Source: Halieaceae bacterium UBA5044
GTDB lineage: Bacteria; Pseudomonadota; Gammaproteobacteria; Pseudomonadales; Halieaceae
Reading direction: 5' to 3'
Assembly: GCA_002416125.1 (NCBI GenBank)
Contig: DIBU01000001.1
Span: 372,001-436,000 of the forward strand
Length of the DNA stretch: 64,000 nucleotides
Positions 1-9,304 of this stretch are shown here, piece by piece (the first letter of the stretch is position 1; every line of letters begins with the position of its first letter). Made by a program: the position numbers and the translations under genes. The notes under the pieces are model-generated. The model searched no databases. It saw only the letters and a program-made list of their open reading frames with translations, and had not been told where the DNA came from.

Positions 1-2247
1 TTGCGCTATGCGCCTGAAAATTTACACCTTTTTGTCGCTACCAGAGATGATAGCGCGTTAGATGTCAGCAGGCTGGAGGTGGAGGGTGCCGTGTTGCGCG
101 TTGACGCGGCAGCGCTGCAGTTTACGCTCCCCGAGATTCGCGAACTCTTTGCTGACCAGCTGCCGGCGGGCGTTATCGAAGATATTTACCGGCGCACCGG
201 GGGGTGGCCAGTTGTCGTACAGATGCTGCGGAGCGCGTTGTCCAGCGAGCGCGACCATGACCGATTGTTGCAGGAATTGGACAGTGACGCTGCGACGTTG
301 TCGGCCTACCTCGCGCACCAGATATTGGATGGTCTGGCGCCGGCGGATCAGCAGTTCCTTATGTCACTTTCGCCTCTGGAACGGGTTGATTGTGTAATGG
401 CGGATTTTGTTCGAGAGGCGACTGACAGCCTTGCGCGAGTGCATCAGCTCAAGCATCTGCACTGCCTGATACGCTCTATCTCAAGCCCGGGAGAAACCGT
501 CGAGTTACACCCCCTGCTGCGAGACCATTTATACCGCCGGTTGCAGTTGCAGGCCCCTGAACTCCTGCGCCGGTTACATGGCCGAATTGCCGAGTGGCAC
601 GCGCGCGAACTGGATCTGGTGAATGCTGTTCGCCACAGTGTGCTTGCTGATGAACCTGACCGTGCAATCGATATTATTGAGTCCATGGGTGCAATTTCTC
701 TATGGCTGCGTGAAGGGATTACTCGTATCCGTCTAGCGCTCCGGCTTCTTAACCCGGAAGTCATCGGTCGTTCTCCGCTGCTTCTCCTCTTGCAGGCCAT
801 TATCGAAGTGAAGGATGGTATGGTTTTCAAGGCTTCGCAGACCTACAGAAGCGCTGAGCATTTGGCGGTTGGTGATCAATCTATTCGGCCATCCAGCGCG
901 TCAGGAGCGCTTCTGAATGATTTCCGCCAGATCGATGCGTATCTCGCGATTTATTCGGGCCACCAGATTCAGGAGACGAGCTACCGTGCTTTGCTCGACT
1001 CTACGGCTGAAATAGACAGAGAGGGTCCGGGATGTCGTGCCTTTCATTACAATTTACTGTGTGTCGTACATACGCAGCAGGGAGATTTTCGCAGTGCGCG
1101 CCTTTACGCGCGAGAGGCTATTCGAAATTTTAGAGAGATCGGCTCTCTCTATGGCGAGAGCTACCTGTACTTCCATCAAGGTGATGCAAGCTTTGCGGAA
1201 GGAAAATCCGACAGTGCAGAAAAGTTATACCGAAAAGGCCTGGATATTGCTCGCAGGAAGTTTGGCGAAGACAAGGGGATTCGACTTATCGGTCATGTTC
1301 TGATGCTCGAACTGATGGATGAGTTGGGTCGGGACGATTTTTCGCTTTCGGTGCTCCGACAGCTTCCCCGTGAACTGGAGGCGCGCGAGGCATGGTTTGA
1401 TATTTATCTGGCGGGCTACTGCACTGCTAGTAACATTGAATTTCGCCGGTCTGGCCTGGTGTCAGCATTACGTCTGCTGGACAAGGCTATGAAATACGCC
1501 GATCAGCAGCGATTGGCGCGACTTGAAGACCTTCTTGTATGCCAGCGCATCGAGTTGTTGGTGCGAGCAGGGCAATTAAAGGCAGCACGGTCTTTGGTGT
1601 CTGATTCCGGAATGAAGCTCGCGGACTATCGACAGGGTGATGGTAAGCAAGCGGCTTGGCGCGAGCGTGATGTGGCGGCTTTGGCCATGTGTCGCCTACT
1701 GTTTGCCGAAGGCCGCGGGCGAGAAGCCTTGGTGGAGCTTGAGTATTTCTCTGAAGATGCGCGACATCAAGGCCGTTTGCGCTCTTTGCTGCGTTACACG
1801 TTACTCATGGCACAAGCTGCCTGGGCCATAGGTGAGGAAACAGATGCTCAAGGCTATATGGCAGAAGCCCTCACACTGTCAGAGCACACTGGATTTATCC
1901 GCCCCTTGCTGGACGAGGGGGCATATCTCGATGAGCTAATCACCCTGGTTTTGACTGGGCAAGCGCTATCCGAGCATACGGTGCAACACGCGTTGTCGAT
2001 ACAGAAACGGTTTACGGCGGCTGAAGTACGAGACAAGAGCGTAACTGTCACGCTTAGCGCGCGCGAGCAGGAAATTATGACCTTGCTGGCAGTTGGCGCC
2101 TCAAACAAATCGATCGCCAGAGATTTAGACCTTTCGGAAAATACGGTTCGCTTCCATCTCAAGAATGTGTTCAGAAAGCTGAACGTTCATAACCGAGTGC
2201 AGGCTGTGATGCAGGCCTCTTTGCTATTGTCGACAGGCTCCGATTAG
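1..2247 (+). CDS. MalT-like LuxR-family transcriptional regulator, 5' end missing
   Basis: The reading frame is open from the first base, so the gene starts before the window. The 748 visible residues begin in the STAND/NTPase part typical of MalT-type regulators (LRYAPENLHLFVATRDD near the start), so the Walker A region is missing. A long helical, TPR-like middle follows, then a C-terminal LuxR helix-turn-helix (LSAREQEIMTLLAVGASNKS with the continuation SENTVRFHLKNVFRKL) at about residues 685-740. Proteins of this family are usually about 900 residues and bind an inducer in the TPR part before activating transcription. The inducer and target genes cannot be told from here. Base composition is visibly less GC-rich than the downstream genes, which may mean transfer. 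The family call is firm, the function open. Confidence 0.88.
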   Translation: MRYAPENLHLFVATRDDSALDVSRLEVEGAVLRVDAAALQFTLPEIRELFADQLPAGVIEDIYRRTGGWPVVVQMLRSALSSERDHDRLLQELDSDAATLSAYLAHQILDGLAPADQQFLMSLSPLERVDCVMADFVREATDSLARVHQLKHLHCLIRSISSPGETVELHPLLRDHLYRRLQLQAPELLRRLHGRIAEWHARELDLVNAVRHSVLADEPDRAIDIIESMGAISLWLREGITRIRLALRLLNPEVIGRSPLLLLLQAIIEVKDGMVFKASQTYRSAEHLAVGDQSIRPSSASGALLNDFRQIDAYLAIYSGHQIQETSYRALLDSTAEIDREGPGCRAFHYNLLCVVHTQQGDFRSARLYAREAIRNFREIGSLYGESYLYFHQGDASFAEGKSDSAEKLYRKGLDIARRKFGEDKGIRLIGHVLMLELMDELGRDDFSLSVLRQLPRELEAREAWFDIYLAGYCTASNIEFRRSGLVSALRLLDKAMKYADQQRLARLEDLLVCQRIELLVRAGQLKAARSLVSDSGMKLADYRQGDGKQAAWRERDVAALAMCRLLFAEGRGREALVELEYFSEDARHQGRLRSLLRYTLLMAQAAWAIGEETDAQGYMAEALTLSEHTGFIRPLLDEGAYLDELITLVLTGQALSEHTVQHALSIQKRFTAAEVRDKSVTVTLSAREQEIMTLLAVGASNKSIARDLDLSENTVRFHLKNVFRKLNVHNRVQAVMQASLLLSTGSD

Positions 2248-2366
2248 TAGAAATCGCAGAGCGCGCATTATTTGAAGCAGTGGCACAGCGGTCGCATTGA
2301 CCAGTGTATACGCTGCAACCTGCACCCCATTGAGTGAACTCAAATAAACAGGGTGGGCTGTCGGCG

Positions 2367-3191
2367 CTACAGCTCCAACACTTCCGATACCGTTGCCAAG
2401 TGAATGCCCTGCTCTTCCAGCCGTGGCAGTATGTCCTGTAAAAACGCGATCGTTGCCGGGTATGGATGCCCAATAACCACCGCGCTGCCCTGTTGCCGTG
2501 CTTGCTTGACGGCCGCTCTAAAGCGTTCGGCAATCGCCGCCGGTTCCGCCACGTTGTCCAGAAACACCTGCCGTGACAGGTGCGGCAGGCCGGCTTCGGC
2601 CGCGACGGCGGCGGCCACTGTGGCACTGTGGGTACGCGAGTCCACGAAATAGAGCTGGCGCTCGGTGAGCTCGGCCATCAGCCAGCGCATGGGTTCGGGA
2701 CTCTGGGTGAGCCCGCTGCCCATGTGGTTGTTCACGCCCCGCACATGCGGCACGCTGGCCAGCGCGGCGTCCAGCGTGTCGCGGAACTCGGTTTGCGATA
2801 ACTCATTGGTGAGCGCGCCAGGCCCGAGGGGGCGGTGATCCAGTGTGCTCATGGGGGCATGCAGCATCACGTCCTTGCCGGCGCGGTGGGCCTCTTCGGC
2901 GAGGCGCGCACCGTGAGGTGTGTGGGGCAGCACCGCCACGCTGATGCGCCCGGGCAGGGCGACGGTCTGCCGTCCTTCTTTGAGGCGGTTGCCGAGGTCG
3001 TCAATGATAATGACCAGCGTGGCCGGGTCGCCCGGTGGCAGTACGAAGGGCGGGGGCTGGCTGGGCAGCGGCGCGCGGTAGGCGGTGCCGACGAGGCCGC
3101 CGGAGGCGGGCAAGGCCTGGGGCGTTTCCAGCGGGCGCATGCCCCAGGCGGCTACAGGGAGCAGCAACGCCAGCAGCAGACCCCGCCACAT
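2367..3191 (-). CDS. yibQ: YibQ-type divergent polysaccharide deacetylase family protein
   Basis: 274 residues with an N-terminal hydrophobic signal (MWRGLLLALLLPVAAWG), so probably periplasmic. The body matches the divergent polysaccharide deacetylase family: VIIIDDLGN, the ADVMLHAPM-like segment DVMLHAPMS, NNHMGSG, FVDSRT and the late VVIGHPYP. It keeps the NodB-like aspartate pair and histidines, but the family's substrate is not established; a role in envelope polysaccharide turnover is inferred. It starts 4 nt after the ctpA stop codon, as the last gene of gpmI-envC-ctpA-yibQ. That order is common in gammaproteobacteria and supports the call. Confidence 0.9.
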   Translation of the reverse strand: MWRGLLLALLLPVAAWGMRPLETPQALPASGGLVGTAYRAPLPSQPPPFVLPPGDPATLVIIIDDLGNRLKEGRQTVALPGRISVAVLPHTPHGARLAEEAHRAGKDVMLHAPMSTLDHRPLGPGALTNELSQTEFRDTLDAALASVPHVRGVNNHMGSGLTQSPEPMRWLMAELTERQLYFVDSRTHSATVAAAVAAEAGLPHLSRQVFLDNVAEPAAIAERFRAAVKQARQQGSAVVIGHPYPATIAFLQDILPRLEEQGIHLATVSEVLEL

Positions 3192-3195
3192 GCGG

Positions 3196-4509
3196 TCAGC
3201 CGTCGCCCGCCGTACCGGCGTTGGCAGGGGCGCTGCGCAGGCCGAGGATGTTCACGCCCTTCAGCAGCGTGAGCGCTTCATAGAGCTGGTTGTCGGTGCC
3301 CAGCAGGCCCTCCGACTGGCGCTGGCTGCGGCGGGTTTCGCCGTTCACGTTGTCCAGCCGGCGCGTCAGGTCGGCTTCGGTAATCTGGTTGGATGTGTCG
3401 TAGGCAGTGACCTGGGCGCGCTCTACAATAATGTCGGGCTCGATACCTGACGCCTGGATGGAGCGGCCATTGGGTGTGAAGTACAGCGCGGTGGTGAGCT
3501 TGACGGCGCGGGATTCAGAGATGGGCATGACAGTTTGCACGGAACCCTTGCCGAAGCTGTCAGTGCCCATGATGACCGCGCGCTTCTGGTCCTGCAGGGC
3601 CCCGGCCACGATTTCCGAGGCGCTGGCGGAACCGCCATTGATCAGTACCACCAGTGGCGCGCCGCCGCTGGCGTCCCCGGCTTCAGCCGAGTAGCGCATT
3701 TCAGAGTTGGCCAGTCGGCCCTCGGTGTACACCACCAGTCCACCATCCATGAACAACCCGGCTACTTCAACGCTGGCACCGAGCACACCGCCGGGGTTGT
3801 TGCGCAGGTCCAGCACCAGGCCTTTCAGCGGGCCCTTGGCCATCAGCCGCTGCAGCGCAGCGCCCACATCGTCACCGGTGCCGGTCTGGAACTGCGCCAC
3901 GCGGATGTAGCCGTAGCCCGGCTCCAGAAAGCGCTCGCGCACGCTGGCCACCTTGATGGTGTCGCGTTTCAGGGTGATATCGAAAGGCTGGCTGGTGCCG
4001 GGCCGGCCTATCTGCAGTTCGATTGGGCTACCCTTCGGGCCACGCATGAGTTCAATGGCCTCGTTCAGGGAAAGCCCTTTCACCTGCTTGCCATCCAGCT
4101 TGAGGATCAGGTCACCGCTCATCAGGCCTGCTTCTGCGGCGGGCGAGCCGTCAATGGGCGCGACGATCTTGACGTAGCCGTCTTCCATGCCCACCTCAAT
4201 GCCGAGCCCGCTGAACTCGCCGCTGGTATTGGTTTGCAGGTCTTCGAAGGCTTCTTCCGTGAGATAGGCAGAATGTGGATCCAGGTTCATCAGCATGCCC
4301 TGGATGGCGTACTCCAGCAGTGTGCTGTCGTCGATTTCCTCCACGTAGCCGATGCGGATCTGGTTGAACACGTCGGCGAAGGTGCGCAGCGCGTCCAGCG
4401 GCAGCTGGGCATCCTGTTGAGTGTGCTGCGCCAGCGCTGCGGGCGCCCCCAGGAAACAGGCCAGCAGCGCACTGCGCAGGACTGCCAGGGGAGAGAACTG
4501 TGACTGCAT
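3196..4509 (-). CDS. ctpA: S41 family carboxyl-terminal processing protease (CtpA)
   Basis: 437 residues. An N-terminal signal peptide (about residues 10-27, ending APAALAQ) sends it to the periplasm. A PDZ domain follows (about 95-180, with the GLGIEV carboxylate-binding loop), then the S41 protease core. The catalytic dyad is visible: Ser296 in GGSASASEI and Lys321 in FGKGSVQ, spaced 25 residues as in tail-specific proteases. These enzymes trim C-terminal tails and often control peptidoglycan hydrolases, which fits the neighbouring envC gene 86 bp upstream. Length is normal for CtpA/CtpB enzymes. I see no sign of damage. Confidence 0.96.
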   Translation of the reverse strand: MQSQFSPLAVLRSALLACFLGAPAALAQHTQQDAQLPLDALRTFADVFNQIRIGYVEEIDDSTLLEYAIQGMLMNLDPHSAYLTEEAFEDLQTNTSGEFSGLGIEVGMEDGYVKIVAPIDGSPAAEAGLMSGDLILKLDGKQVKGLSLNEAIELMRGPKGSPIELQIGRPGTSQPFDITLKRDTIKVASVRERFLEPGYGYIRVAQFQTGTGDDVGAALQRLMAKGPLKGLVLDLRNNPGGVLGASVEVAGLFMDGGLVVYTEGRLANSEMRYSAEAGDASGGAPLVVLINGGSASASEIVAGALQDQKRAVIMGTDSFGKGSVQTVMPISESRAVKLTTALYFTPNGRSIQASGIEPDIIVERAQVTAYDTSNQITEADLTRRLDNVNGETRRSQRQSEGLLGTDNQLYEALTLLKGVNILGLRSAPANAGTAGDG

Positions 4510-4595
4510 GAGTTACCGCCGTCGGCGTTGCGCCGTTGCCAGATGAAAGGCCCCAGTGTAACCGATTCCGGCTGAAACCGCGCAAGCGCGGGGCT

Positions 4596-5756
4596 TCAGC
4601 GGCACCAAGCGACCGGGTCCAGAGGCTTGCCATCCTTGCGTATTTCAAAATACAGAGCCGAGCGCTCAAGGCCGCCGCTGCTGCCGACGGTGCTCACCGG
4701 CGTGCCCGGTGCCACCCATTCGCCGACCTCTTTCAACAGGCTCTGGTTGTGAGCGTACAGGCTCATGTAGCCGTCGCCGTGATCGAGTATGAGCAGCAGG
4801 CCGGAACCGCGCAGCCAGTCGGCGAACACCACACGGCCGTGGTGGATGGCACGCACCGGCGTGCCTTCCTCGGCGATGAGGTTGATGCCCTGCCAGCGCA
4901 TGCCGCCGACGCCGCGGCTGGCGCCGAAGCCGTTGCTGCGGCGGGCCTCGATGGGCCAGCTCATGCTGCCCTTGCGGCTGGCGAAGGGTTTGTAGTCGGT
5001 CGGCAGCTCGATTTCTACGATGGCCTGTTTGATCGACTCCAACAGTTGCTCCAGCTCTTCCCTGTCGCGCTCCAGTTGCTGTAGCTCGTCGTCCTTGCTG
5101 CGGATATTGGCAGCCAGCGCGCCAATGGCCTGCTCACGCTGCGCGCGCGAGGCCAGCAGTGCTTCCTGCTGGCTCTGCAGCTGCGCCTGCTGCGCTTCCA
5201 GTTCGAGGGCTGCGGTCTGGCTGCGGGCTGCGATGGCGGAAAGCTCCGCCAGTGTCGCGCGATAGGCAACCACCAGCTCGTTGCGCGCCTCGAAGAAGTA
5301 GCGGTAGTAGGCCATGGCGCGCGCCACCGTGTGTGGACTTTCCTGATTGAGCAGCACTTTCACTGTGCCCTGCTGACCCATTTGCCAGGCCGCGCGCAAC
5401 TCGGTACCTATGCGTACCTGTTGGCTGTCGCGGGCGGCCTCCAGCTCGCTGCTGCGCCGGGCGAGTGAGGCAAGCTCGGCCTCGGTGCTGCGGATGGCGT
5501 CGCGGTTGTTGCCGATTGCTGTCTGCAGCTCGCCGAGACGTCTTTCCGCTTCACGGAGCTGCTTCTGTTCGCTGCTCAGCTGGCTGCGCGCCTGGTCCAG
5601 CTGCCCGGTCACGGCCTTGATCCGGGCCTGCAATTCGGCGAGACTGGCGCGCGCCTGCGCTTCGTCATCCTGCGGCGAGGCGGGCATGGCCAGTGGCAGG
5701 CAGAGCAGGGCGATGCCCAGCAACAGGCCTGCACGATGCTGGCGCAGGCGAGGCAT
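4596..5756 (-). CDS. envC: EnvC-type murein hydrolase activator (degenerate M23/LytM)
   Basis: 386 residues from the ATG at 5756. The frame is open for 23 more codons but those overlap gpmI; the chosen start lies 2 nt after the gpmI stop and is followed at once by a signal peptide (LLLGIALLCLPLAMPA). Residues about 25-245 are coiled coil rich in Q, E, L and A. The last 120 residues form a LytM fold. Catalytic histidines of true M23 peptidases are replaced: GINL stands where a zinc-ligand motif would be, and LYFEIR replaces the usual HxH. EnvC proteins are non-enzymatic activators of amidases AmiA/AmiB at the division septum, so the substitutions agree with that role. It sits between gpmI and ctpA. 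Confidence 0.93.
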   Translation of the reverse strand: MPRLRQHRAGLLLGIALLCLPLAMPASPQDDEAQARASLAELQARIKAVTGQLDQARSQLSSEQKQLREAERRLGELQTAIGNNRDAIRSTEAELASLARRSSELEAARDSQQVRIGTELRAAWQMGQQGTVKVLLNQESPHTVARAMAYYRYFFEARNELVVAYRATLAELSAIAARSQTAALELEAQQAQLQSQQEALLASRAQREQAIGALAANIRSKDDELQQLERDREELEQLLESIKQAIVEIELPTDYKPFASRKGSMSWPIEARRSNGFGASRGVGGMRWQGINLIAEEGTPVRAIHHGRVVFADWLRGSGLLLILDHGDGYMSLYAHNQSLLKEVGEWVAPGTPVSTVGSSGGLERSALYFEIRKDGKPLDPVAWCR

Positions 5757-5758
5757 GG

Positions 5759-7315
5759 CTAATCCTGGCAGCGCGCCAGGCTGTGCCCGGTCATTTCCGC
5801 GGGTTGCGGTAGCCCCATCAGGCACAGCAGGCTGGGTGCGATATCGGCGAGAATACCGCCGGCGGGATCCAGTTCACAGTCCCGCTGCCCGATATACACC
5901 AGCGGTACCTGCTCAGTGGTGTGCTGCGTATGCAGCTGGCCGGATTCGTAGTCGACCATCTGCTCGCAGTTGCCGTGGTCCGCGGTGATCAGAGCCTGGC
6001 CGCCCACCTCCAGCAAGGCCGCTTCCACCCTGCCCAGACAGGCGTCCAGGGCTTCCACGGCGCGTACCGCGGCGGCAAAAATACCGGTGTGGCCGACCAT
6101 GTCGCCGTTGGCGTAGTTGCAGACAATCAGGTCGTAGCGGCCACTGTGGATGGCCTCAACCAGTTTGTCGGTGACTTCCGGGGCACTCATTTCGGGTTGC
6201 AGGTCATAGGTGGCGACGTCTGGTGAGGGCACCATGATGCGCTCCTCGCCCGGGAATGTGTCCTCCCGTCCGCCACTGAAGAAAAACGTGACGTGAGCAT
6301 ATTTCTCGGTTTCAGCGATGCGCAGCTGGGTTTTGCCCTGATCCGCCAGGTATTCGCCCAGCACGTTGTTCAGGTGCTCCGGCGGGAAGGCGCAGGGTGC
6401 GTTGATATCTGCCGCGTACTCAGTGGTGGTGACGAAACCAGCGAGTTTCGGCACCGCGCCACGTTCGAAACTGTTGAACGCCGGGTCGGTGAAGGCGCGG
6501 GTGAGCTGGCGCGCGCGGTCAGAGCGGAAGTTCATGAACAACACGCAGTCGCCATCGCATATGGCGCCACTGGGGTCACCCTCGGCGCCGACTGCGGTGG
6601 GCAGCACGAACTCGTCATTTTCATCACGGGCATAGGCGGCCGCGAGGGCGGCCCGCGCGGTGTCGGCGTGGTGCGCTGCGGTGCCGGTTGTCAGCAGCTG
6701 CCAGGCTTGCTCAATGCGCTCCCAGCGGTTGTCGCGGTCCATGGCGTAGTAGCGCCCCACGATGCTTGCCACACGGCCACAGCCGAGCTCGGCAAACAGT
6801 GCCTCGGCTTTGGCCAGAGACGCGTCGGCGCTGCGCGGGGGTGTGTCGCGTCCGTCCAGGAATGCGTGCAGATACACCTGGCTCGCCCCGCGCGCCGCGG
6901 CCAGGCGCACGGCGGCAAGTATCTGGTCCTCGTGGCTGTGCACACCGCCGGGGGACAGCAGGCCGAGTACATGCACCGCGCCGCCGCCGGTGGCTGCGGC
7001 GTCGATCGCCTGCGTATAGGCAGGGTTGTTGTTGAAGCTGCCATCGGCGATGGCCTGGTCGATGCGTGTGATGTTCTGGTAGATAACCCGGCCGGAGCCG
7101 AGGCTCATGTGGCCAACCTCTGAGTTGCCCATTTGCCCTGCGGGCAGCCCGACATCCAGCCCCGAACCAGACACCAGCGTATGCGGCGCCTCGCTCCAGA
7201 GCCGGTCCCACACCGGGGTGTTGGCCTGCACAATCGCGTTGTCGCGGGCCTCTTCGCGGTGGCCCCAGCCGTCCAGGATGATCAGTACGGTGGGCTGCTT
7301 GCGGGGGTTGCTCAT
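5759..7315 (-). CDS. gpmI: 2,3-bisphosphoglycerate-independent phosphoglycerate mutase
   Basis: 518 residues, the usual length. It interconverts 3- and 2-phosphoglycerate in glycolysis and gluconeogenesis with two manganese ions and a phosphoserine intermediate. Visible signatures are LIILDGWGHRE at the N terminus, the catalytic Ser65 in GQMGNSEVGHMSLGSG, the DGRDTPP loop, and the C-terminal metal site ITADHGNCEQM with HTTEQVPLVY. It heads the minus-strand operon gpmI-envC-ctpA-yibQ and is divergent from the rhodanese-grxC-secB operon across 215 bp. This is the standard gammaproteobacterial arrangement. Confidence 0.98.
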   Translation of the reverse strand: MSNPRKQPTVLIILDGWGHREEARDNAIVQANTPVWDRLWSEAPHTLVSGSGLDVGLPAGQMGNSEVGHMSLGSGRVIYQNITRIDQAIADGSFNNNPAYTQAIDAAATGGGAVHVLGLLSPGGVHSHEDQILAAVRLAAARGASQVYLHAFLDGRDTPPRSADASLAKAEALFAELGCGRVASIVGRYYAMDRDNRWERIEQAWQLLTTGTAAHHADTARAALAAAYARDENDEFVLPTAVGAEGDPSGAICDGDCVLFMNFRSDRARQLTRAFTDPAFNSFERGAVPKLAGFVTTTEYAADINAPCAFPPEHLNNVLGEYLADQGKTQLRIAETEKYAHVTFFFSGGREDTFPGEERIMVPSPDVATYDLQPEMSAPEVTDKLVEAIHSGRYDLIVCNYANGDMVGHTGIFAAAVRAVEALDACLGRVEAALLEVGGQALITADHGNCEQMVDYESGQLHTQHTTEQVPLVYIGQRDCELDPAGGILADIAPSLLCLMGLPQPAEMTGHSLARCQD

Positions 7316-7530
7316 GCTCGATCCAATGCTCCGGTGGTGGCGAAAAGCCGGGGGGCTGCCATTCTACCCTGTCGCTGGGGGAATCGCATCGCCCGCTGGG
7401 CAGGCTGGTTGCCGCAGGGCTTAGCCTGTATACTTGCGGCCTTTTCTGCAGCCCTCCCGCCGGCGCTTTGCCAATGTGTGCCCGGGGTGGCCTCCGAACA
7501 GTTTCTCACAGGTGAGCGCACAACACGGTT

Positions 7531-7944
7531 ATGGCCCTGTTTATCGAATTTTTCATACAGCAGTGGGTGCTGTTTGCCGCATTGCTGGCGGTGGTCGTCA
7601 TGCTGGTGATGCACGAGGCACGCAAGTCCGGTCCGGCCCTGACGCCACAGCAGGCCATTACCCTGGTGAACGCGGAAGAGGGCGTTTTCGTTGACCTGCG
7701 CGATGCCGCGGAGTTCAAAAGCGGGCACATCGTCGATGCGCTGAACATTCCCGCGGCCAAACTGCCTGCCCGCATGGACGAACTGGCCAAGTATCGCCAG
7801 CGCCCGGTCATCCTGGTCTGCAAGATGGGACAGACAGCTGGCCCTGCGGGTAAACAGCTCAAGGCCGCCGGCTATGAAAAGGTCTACAAGATGGGTGGCG
7901 GTATGCTGGAGTGGAGTAACCTGCAGCTGCCCACGGTCAAGTAG
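7531..7944 (+). CDS. Rhodanese-like domain membrane protein (YibN type)
   Basis: 137 residues with one N-terminal membrane helix (LFIEFFIQQWVLFAALLAVV) followed by a rhodanese fold: VFVDLRDAAEFKSGHIVDA and ILVCKMGQTAGPAGKQL. The active-site loop holds Cys in CKMGQT, so sulfur-transfer chemistry is possible. In E. coli the homologue yibN lies before grxC and secB, exactly as here (9 nt to grxC). The substrate is unknown. The first gene of this operon is divergent from gpmI. Confidence 0.92.
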   Translation: MALFIEFFIQQWVLFAALLAVVVMLVMHEARKSGPALTPQQAITLVNAEEGVFVDLRDAAEFKSGHIVDALNIPAAKLPARMDELAKYRQRPVILVCKMGQTAGPAGKQLKAAGYEKVYKMGGGMLEWSNLQLPTVK

Positions 7945-7953
7945 GTCGCGCTC

Positions 7954-8232
7954 GTGACGGCTCCGGTAACCCTGTACACCACGCGCTTCTGCCCCTATTG
8001 CGTGCGAGCGCGCAGGCTGCTGGCCGACAAGGGCGTAGAGTTTCTGGACATTCCGGTCGATGGTGACCGCGCAAAGCGCGCCGAGATGGAGCGCCTCAGC
8101 GGTCGCCATACGGTGCCGCAGATATGGGTCGGCGACGTGCATGTCGGCGGCTGCGACGAGCTGGTGGCGCTGGAGCGCCAGGGCCGTCTCGATTCCCTAT
8201 TGGCCCAGGCGCAACAGGCGCCCGGCCGCTAA
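7954..8232 (+). CDS. grxC: Glutaredoxin 3 (GrxC)
   Basis: 92 residues from a GTG start at 7954, 9 nt after the rhodanese stop. The dithiol site is Cys13-Pro-Tyr-Cys16 close to the N terminus, followed by the glutathione-binding elements TVPQIW and the GGCDEL loop, all typical of class I glutaredoxins. It reduces protein disulfides and glutathione mixed disulfides in the cytosol. It is the middle gene of yibN-grxC-secB. Length and motifs are complete. Confidence 0.96.
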   Translation: MTAPVTLYTTRFCPYCVRARRLLADKGVEFLDIPVDGDRAKRAEMERLSGRHTVPQIWVGDVHVGGCDELVALERQGRLDSLLAQAQQAPGR

Positions 8233-8256
8233 CACAACCTGATGGAGGACGGCTCA

Positions 8257-8766
8257 ATGGCCGATGAACAAGCAACAGCAGCAGGCGCCGCACAAGAACC
8301 GGCGCAACAGCAGTTTGTTTTGCAGCGCATCTACAACAAGGATCTGTCGTTCGAGTCGCCTGCCAGCCCGGGCGTGTTTCGCAAGCAGTGGCAGCCCAAG
8401 GTGAATGTCGACCTCAACACCAAGAGCGATGCCATTGACGAGAACGGCAATTACGAAGTGGTGCTGACCATTACGGTGACTGCCAAGATGGAAGACGAAA
8501 CAGCCTTCCTGGTTGAAATCCAGCAGGCGGGCATCTTCCTGATCAAGGGCTTCGACGGCGAGAATCTGCGCCGCGTACTGGCCACGGCGGCGCCGAACAT
8601 CCTCTTCCCCTACGCCCGTGAGAATATCGACTCCCTGTGTGTGAAGGGCGGCTTTCCCCCGGTCATGCTTGCGCCGGTGAACTTCGATGGCCTGTATATG
8701 CAGGCGCTGGCGCGCTCACAGGAGCAGGGCCAGGCACCGGCCGCTGCCGCTGGCACCGAGCACTAG
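8257..8766 (+). CDS. secB: Protein-export chaperone SecB
   Basis: 169 residues. I choose the ATG at 8257 because GGAGG at 8244-8248 is spaced 8 nt before it; a start at 8242 would lie on that ribosome-binding site. SecB forms a tetramer that holds preproteins unfolded and hands them to SecA. Recognisable parts are the segment FVLQRIYNKDLSFESP, the strand TVTAKMEDETAFLVEIQQAG and GGFPPVMLAPVNFDGLY. The N terminus is an alanine/glutamine-rich linker. Last gene of the plus-strand operon, convergent with trmL. Confidence 0.97.
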   Translation: MADEQATAAGAAQEPAQQQFVLQRIYNKDLSFESPASPGVFRKQWQPKVNVDLNTKSDAIDENGNYEVVLTITVTAKMEDETAFLVEIQQAGIFLIKGFDGENLRRVLATAAPNILFPYARENIDSLCVKGGFPPVMLAPVNFDGLYMQALARSQEQGQAPAAAAGTEH

Positions 8767-8820
8767 TCTGCTACCCGGCCGCGCCTGTCCGGCGCCGGTC
8801 GGCTGCGCACGCCCCGCCGT

Positions 8821-9285
8821 TCACGCCAGCCCGGGAAAGCCGAGCTGGCGCAAGCCTTCGTAACACAGAATGGCAGCCGCATTGCTCAGGTTGAGGCTGC
8901 GGCTGTCGGCCTGCATGGGAATTCTCAAGACCTGCTCCGCCGGCAATGCATCCAGCAGCGCCTGCGGCAGACCGCGCGTTTCCGGGCCCAATAGAATCGC
9001 GTCGCCACGGCGGAAGTCTGCCCTGTGGTGTGGCGTGGTGCCCCGGGTGCTGACAGCCAGCAGGCGCGAGTGTGGCAGGCTGCTGCGCAGTGCTTCCAGT
9101 GAGGCATGCACCTTCACGTTGGCGAACTCCCGGTAGTCCAGGCCGGCGCGGCGCAGGCGGCGGTCGTCCAGCTCGAACCCCAGTGGTTCAATCAGGTGCA
9201 GTTGGCAGCCGGTGTTGGCGCACAGGCGGATGATATTGCCGGTGTTCGGGGGAATTTCCGGTTCGTACAGGACGATGTTCAGCAT
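8821..9285 (-). CDS. trmL: tRNA (cytidine/uridine-34-2'-O)-methyltransferase TrmL
   Basis: 154 residues, a minimal SPOUT methyltransferase. Motifs include MLNIVLYEPEIPPNTGNIIR at the N terminus, LLGPETRGLP (SAM-binding knot) and IPMQADSRSLNLSNAAAI near the end. TrmL methylates the wobble 2'-hydroxyl of leucine tRNAs. It lies 19 nt downstream of ntrC on the same strand and may be read from the ntrBC promoter. Sequence and length are those of the family. Confidence 0.95.
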   Translation of the reverse strand: MLNIVLYEPEIPPNTGNIIRLCANTGCQLHLIEPLGFELDDRRLRRAGLDYREFANVKVHASLEALRSSLPHSRLLAVSTRGTTPHHRADFRRGDAILLGPETRGLPQALLDALPAEQVLRIPMQADSRSLNLSNAAAILCYEGLRQLGFPGLA

Positions 9286-9304
9286 GCACGCAGTATGCCG
9301 TCCC

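Noticed and set aside
7409..7434. TTGCCG ... TATACT upstream of the rhodanese-grxC-secB operon
   Set aside because: The spacing of 14 bp is too short for a normal sigma-70 promoter.
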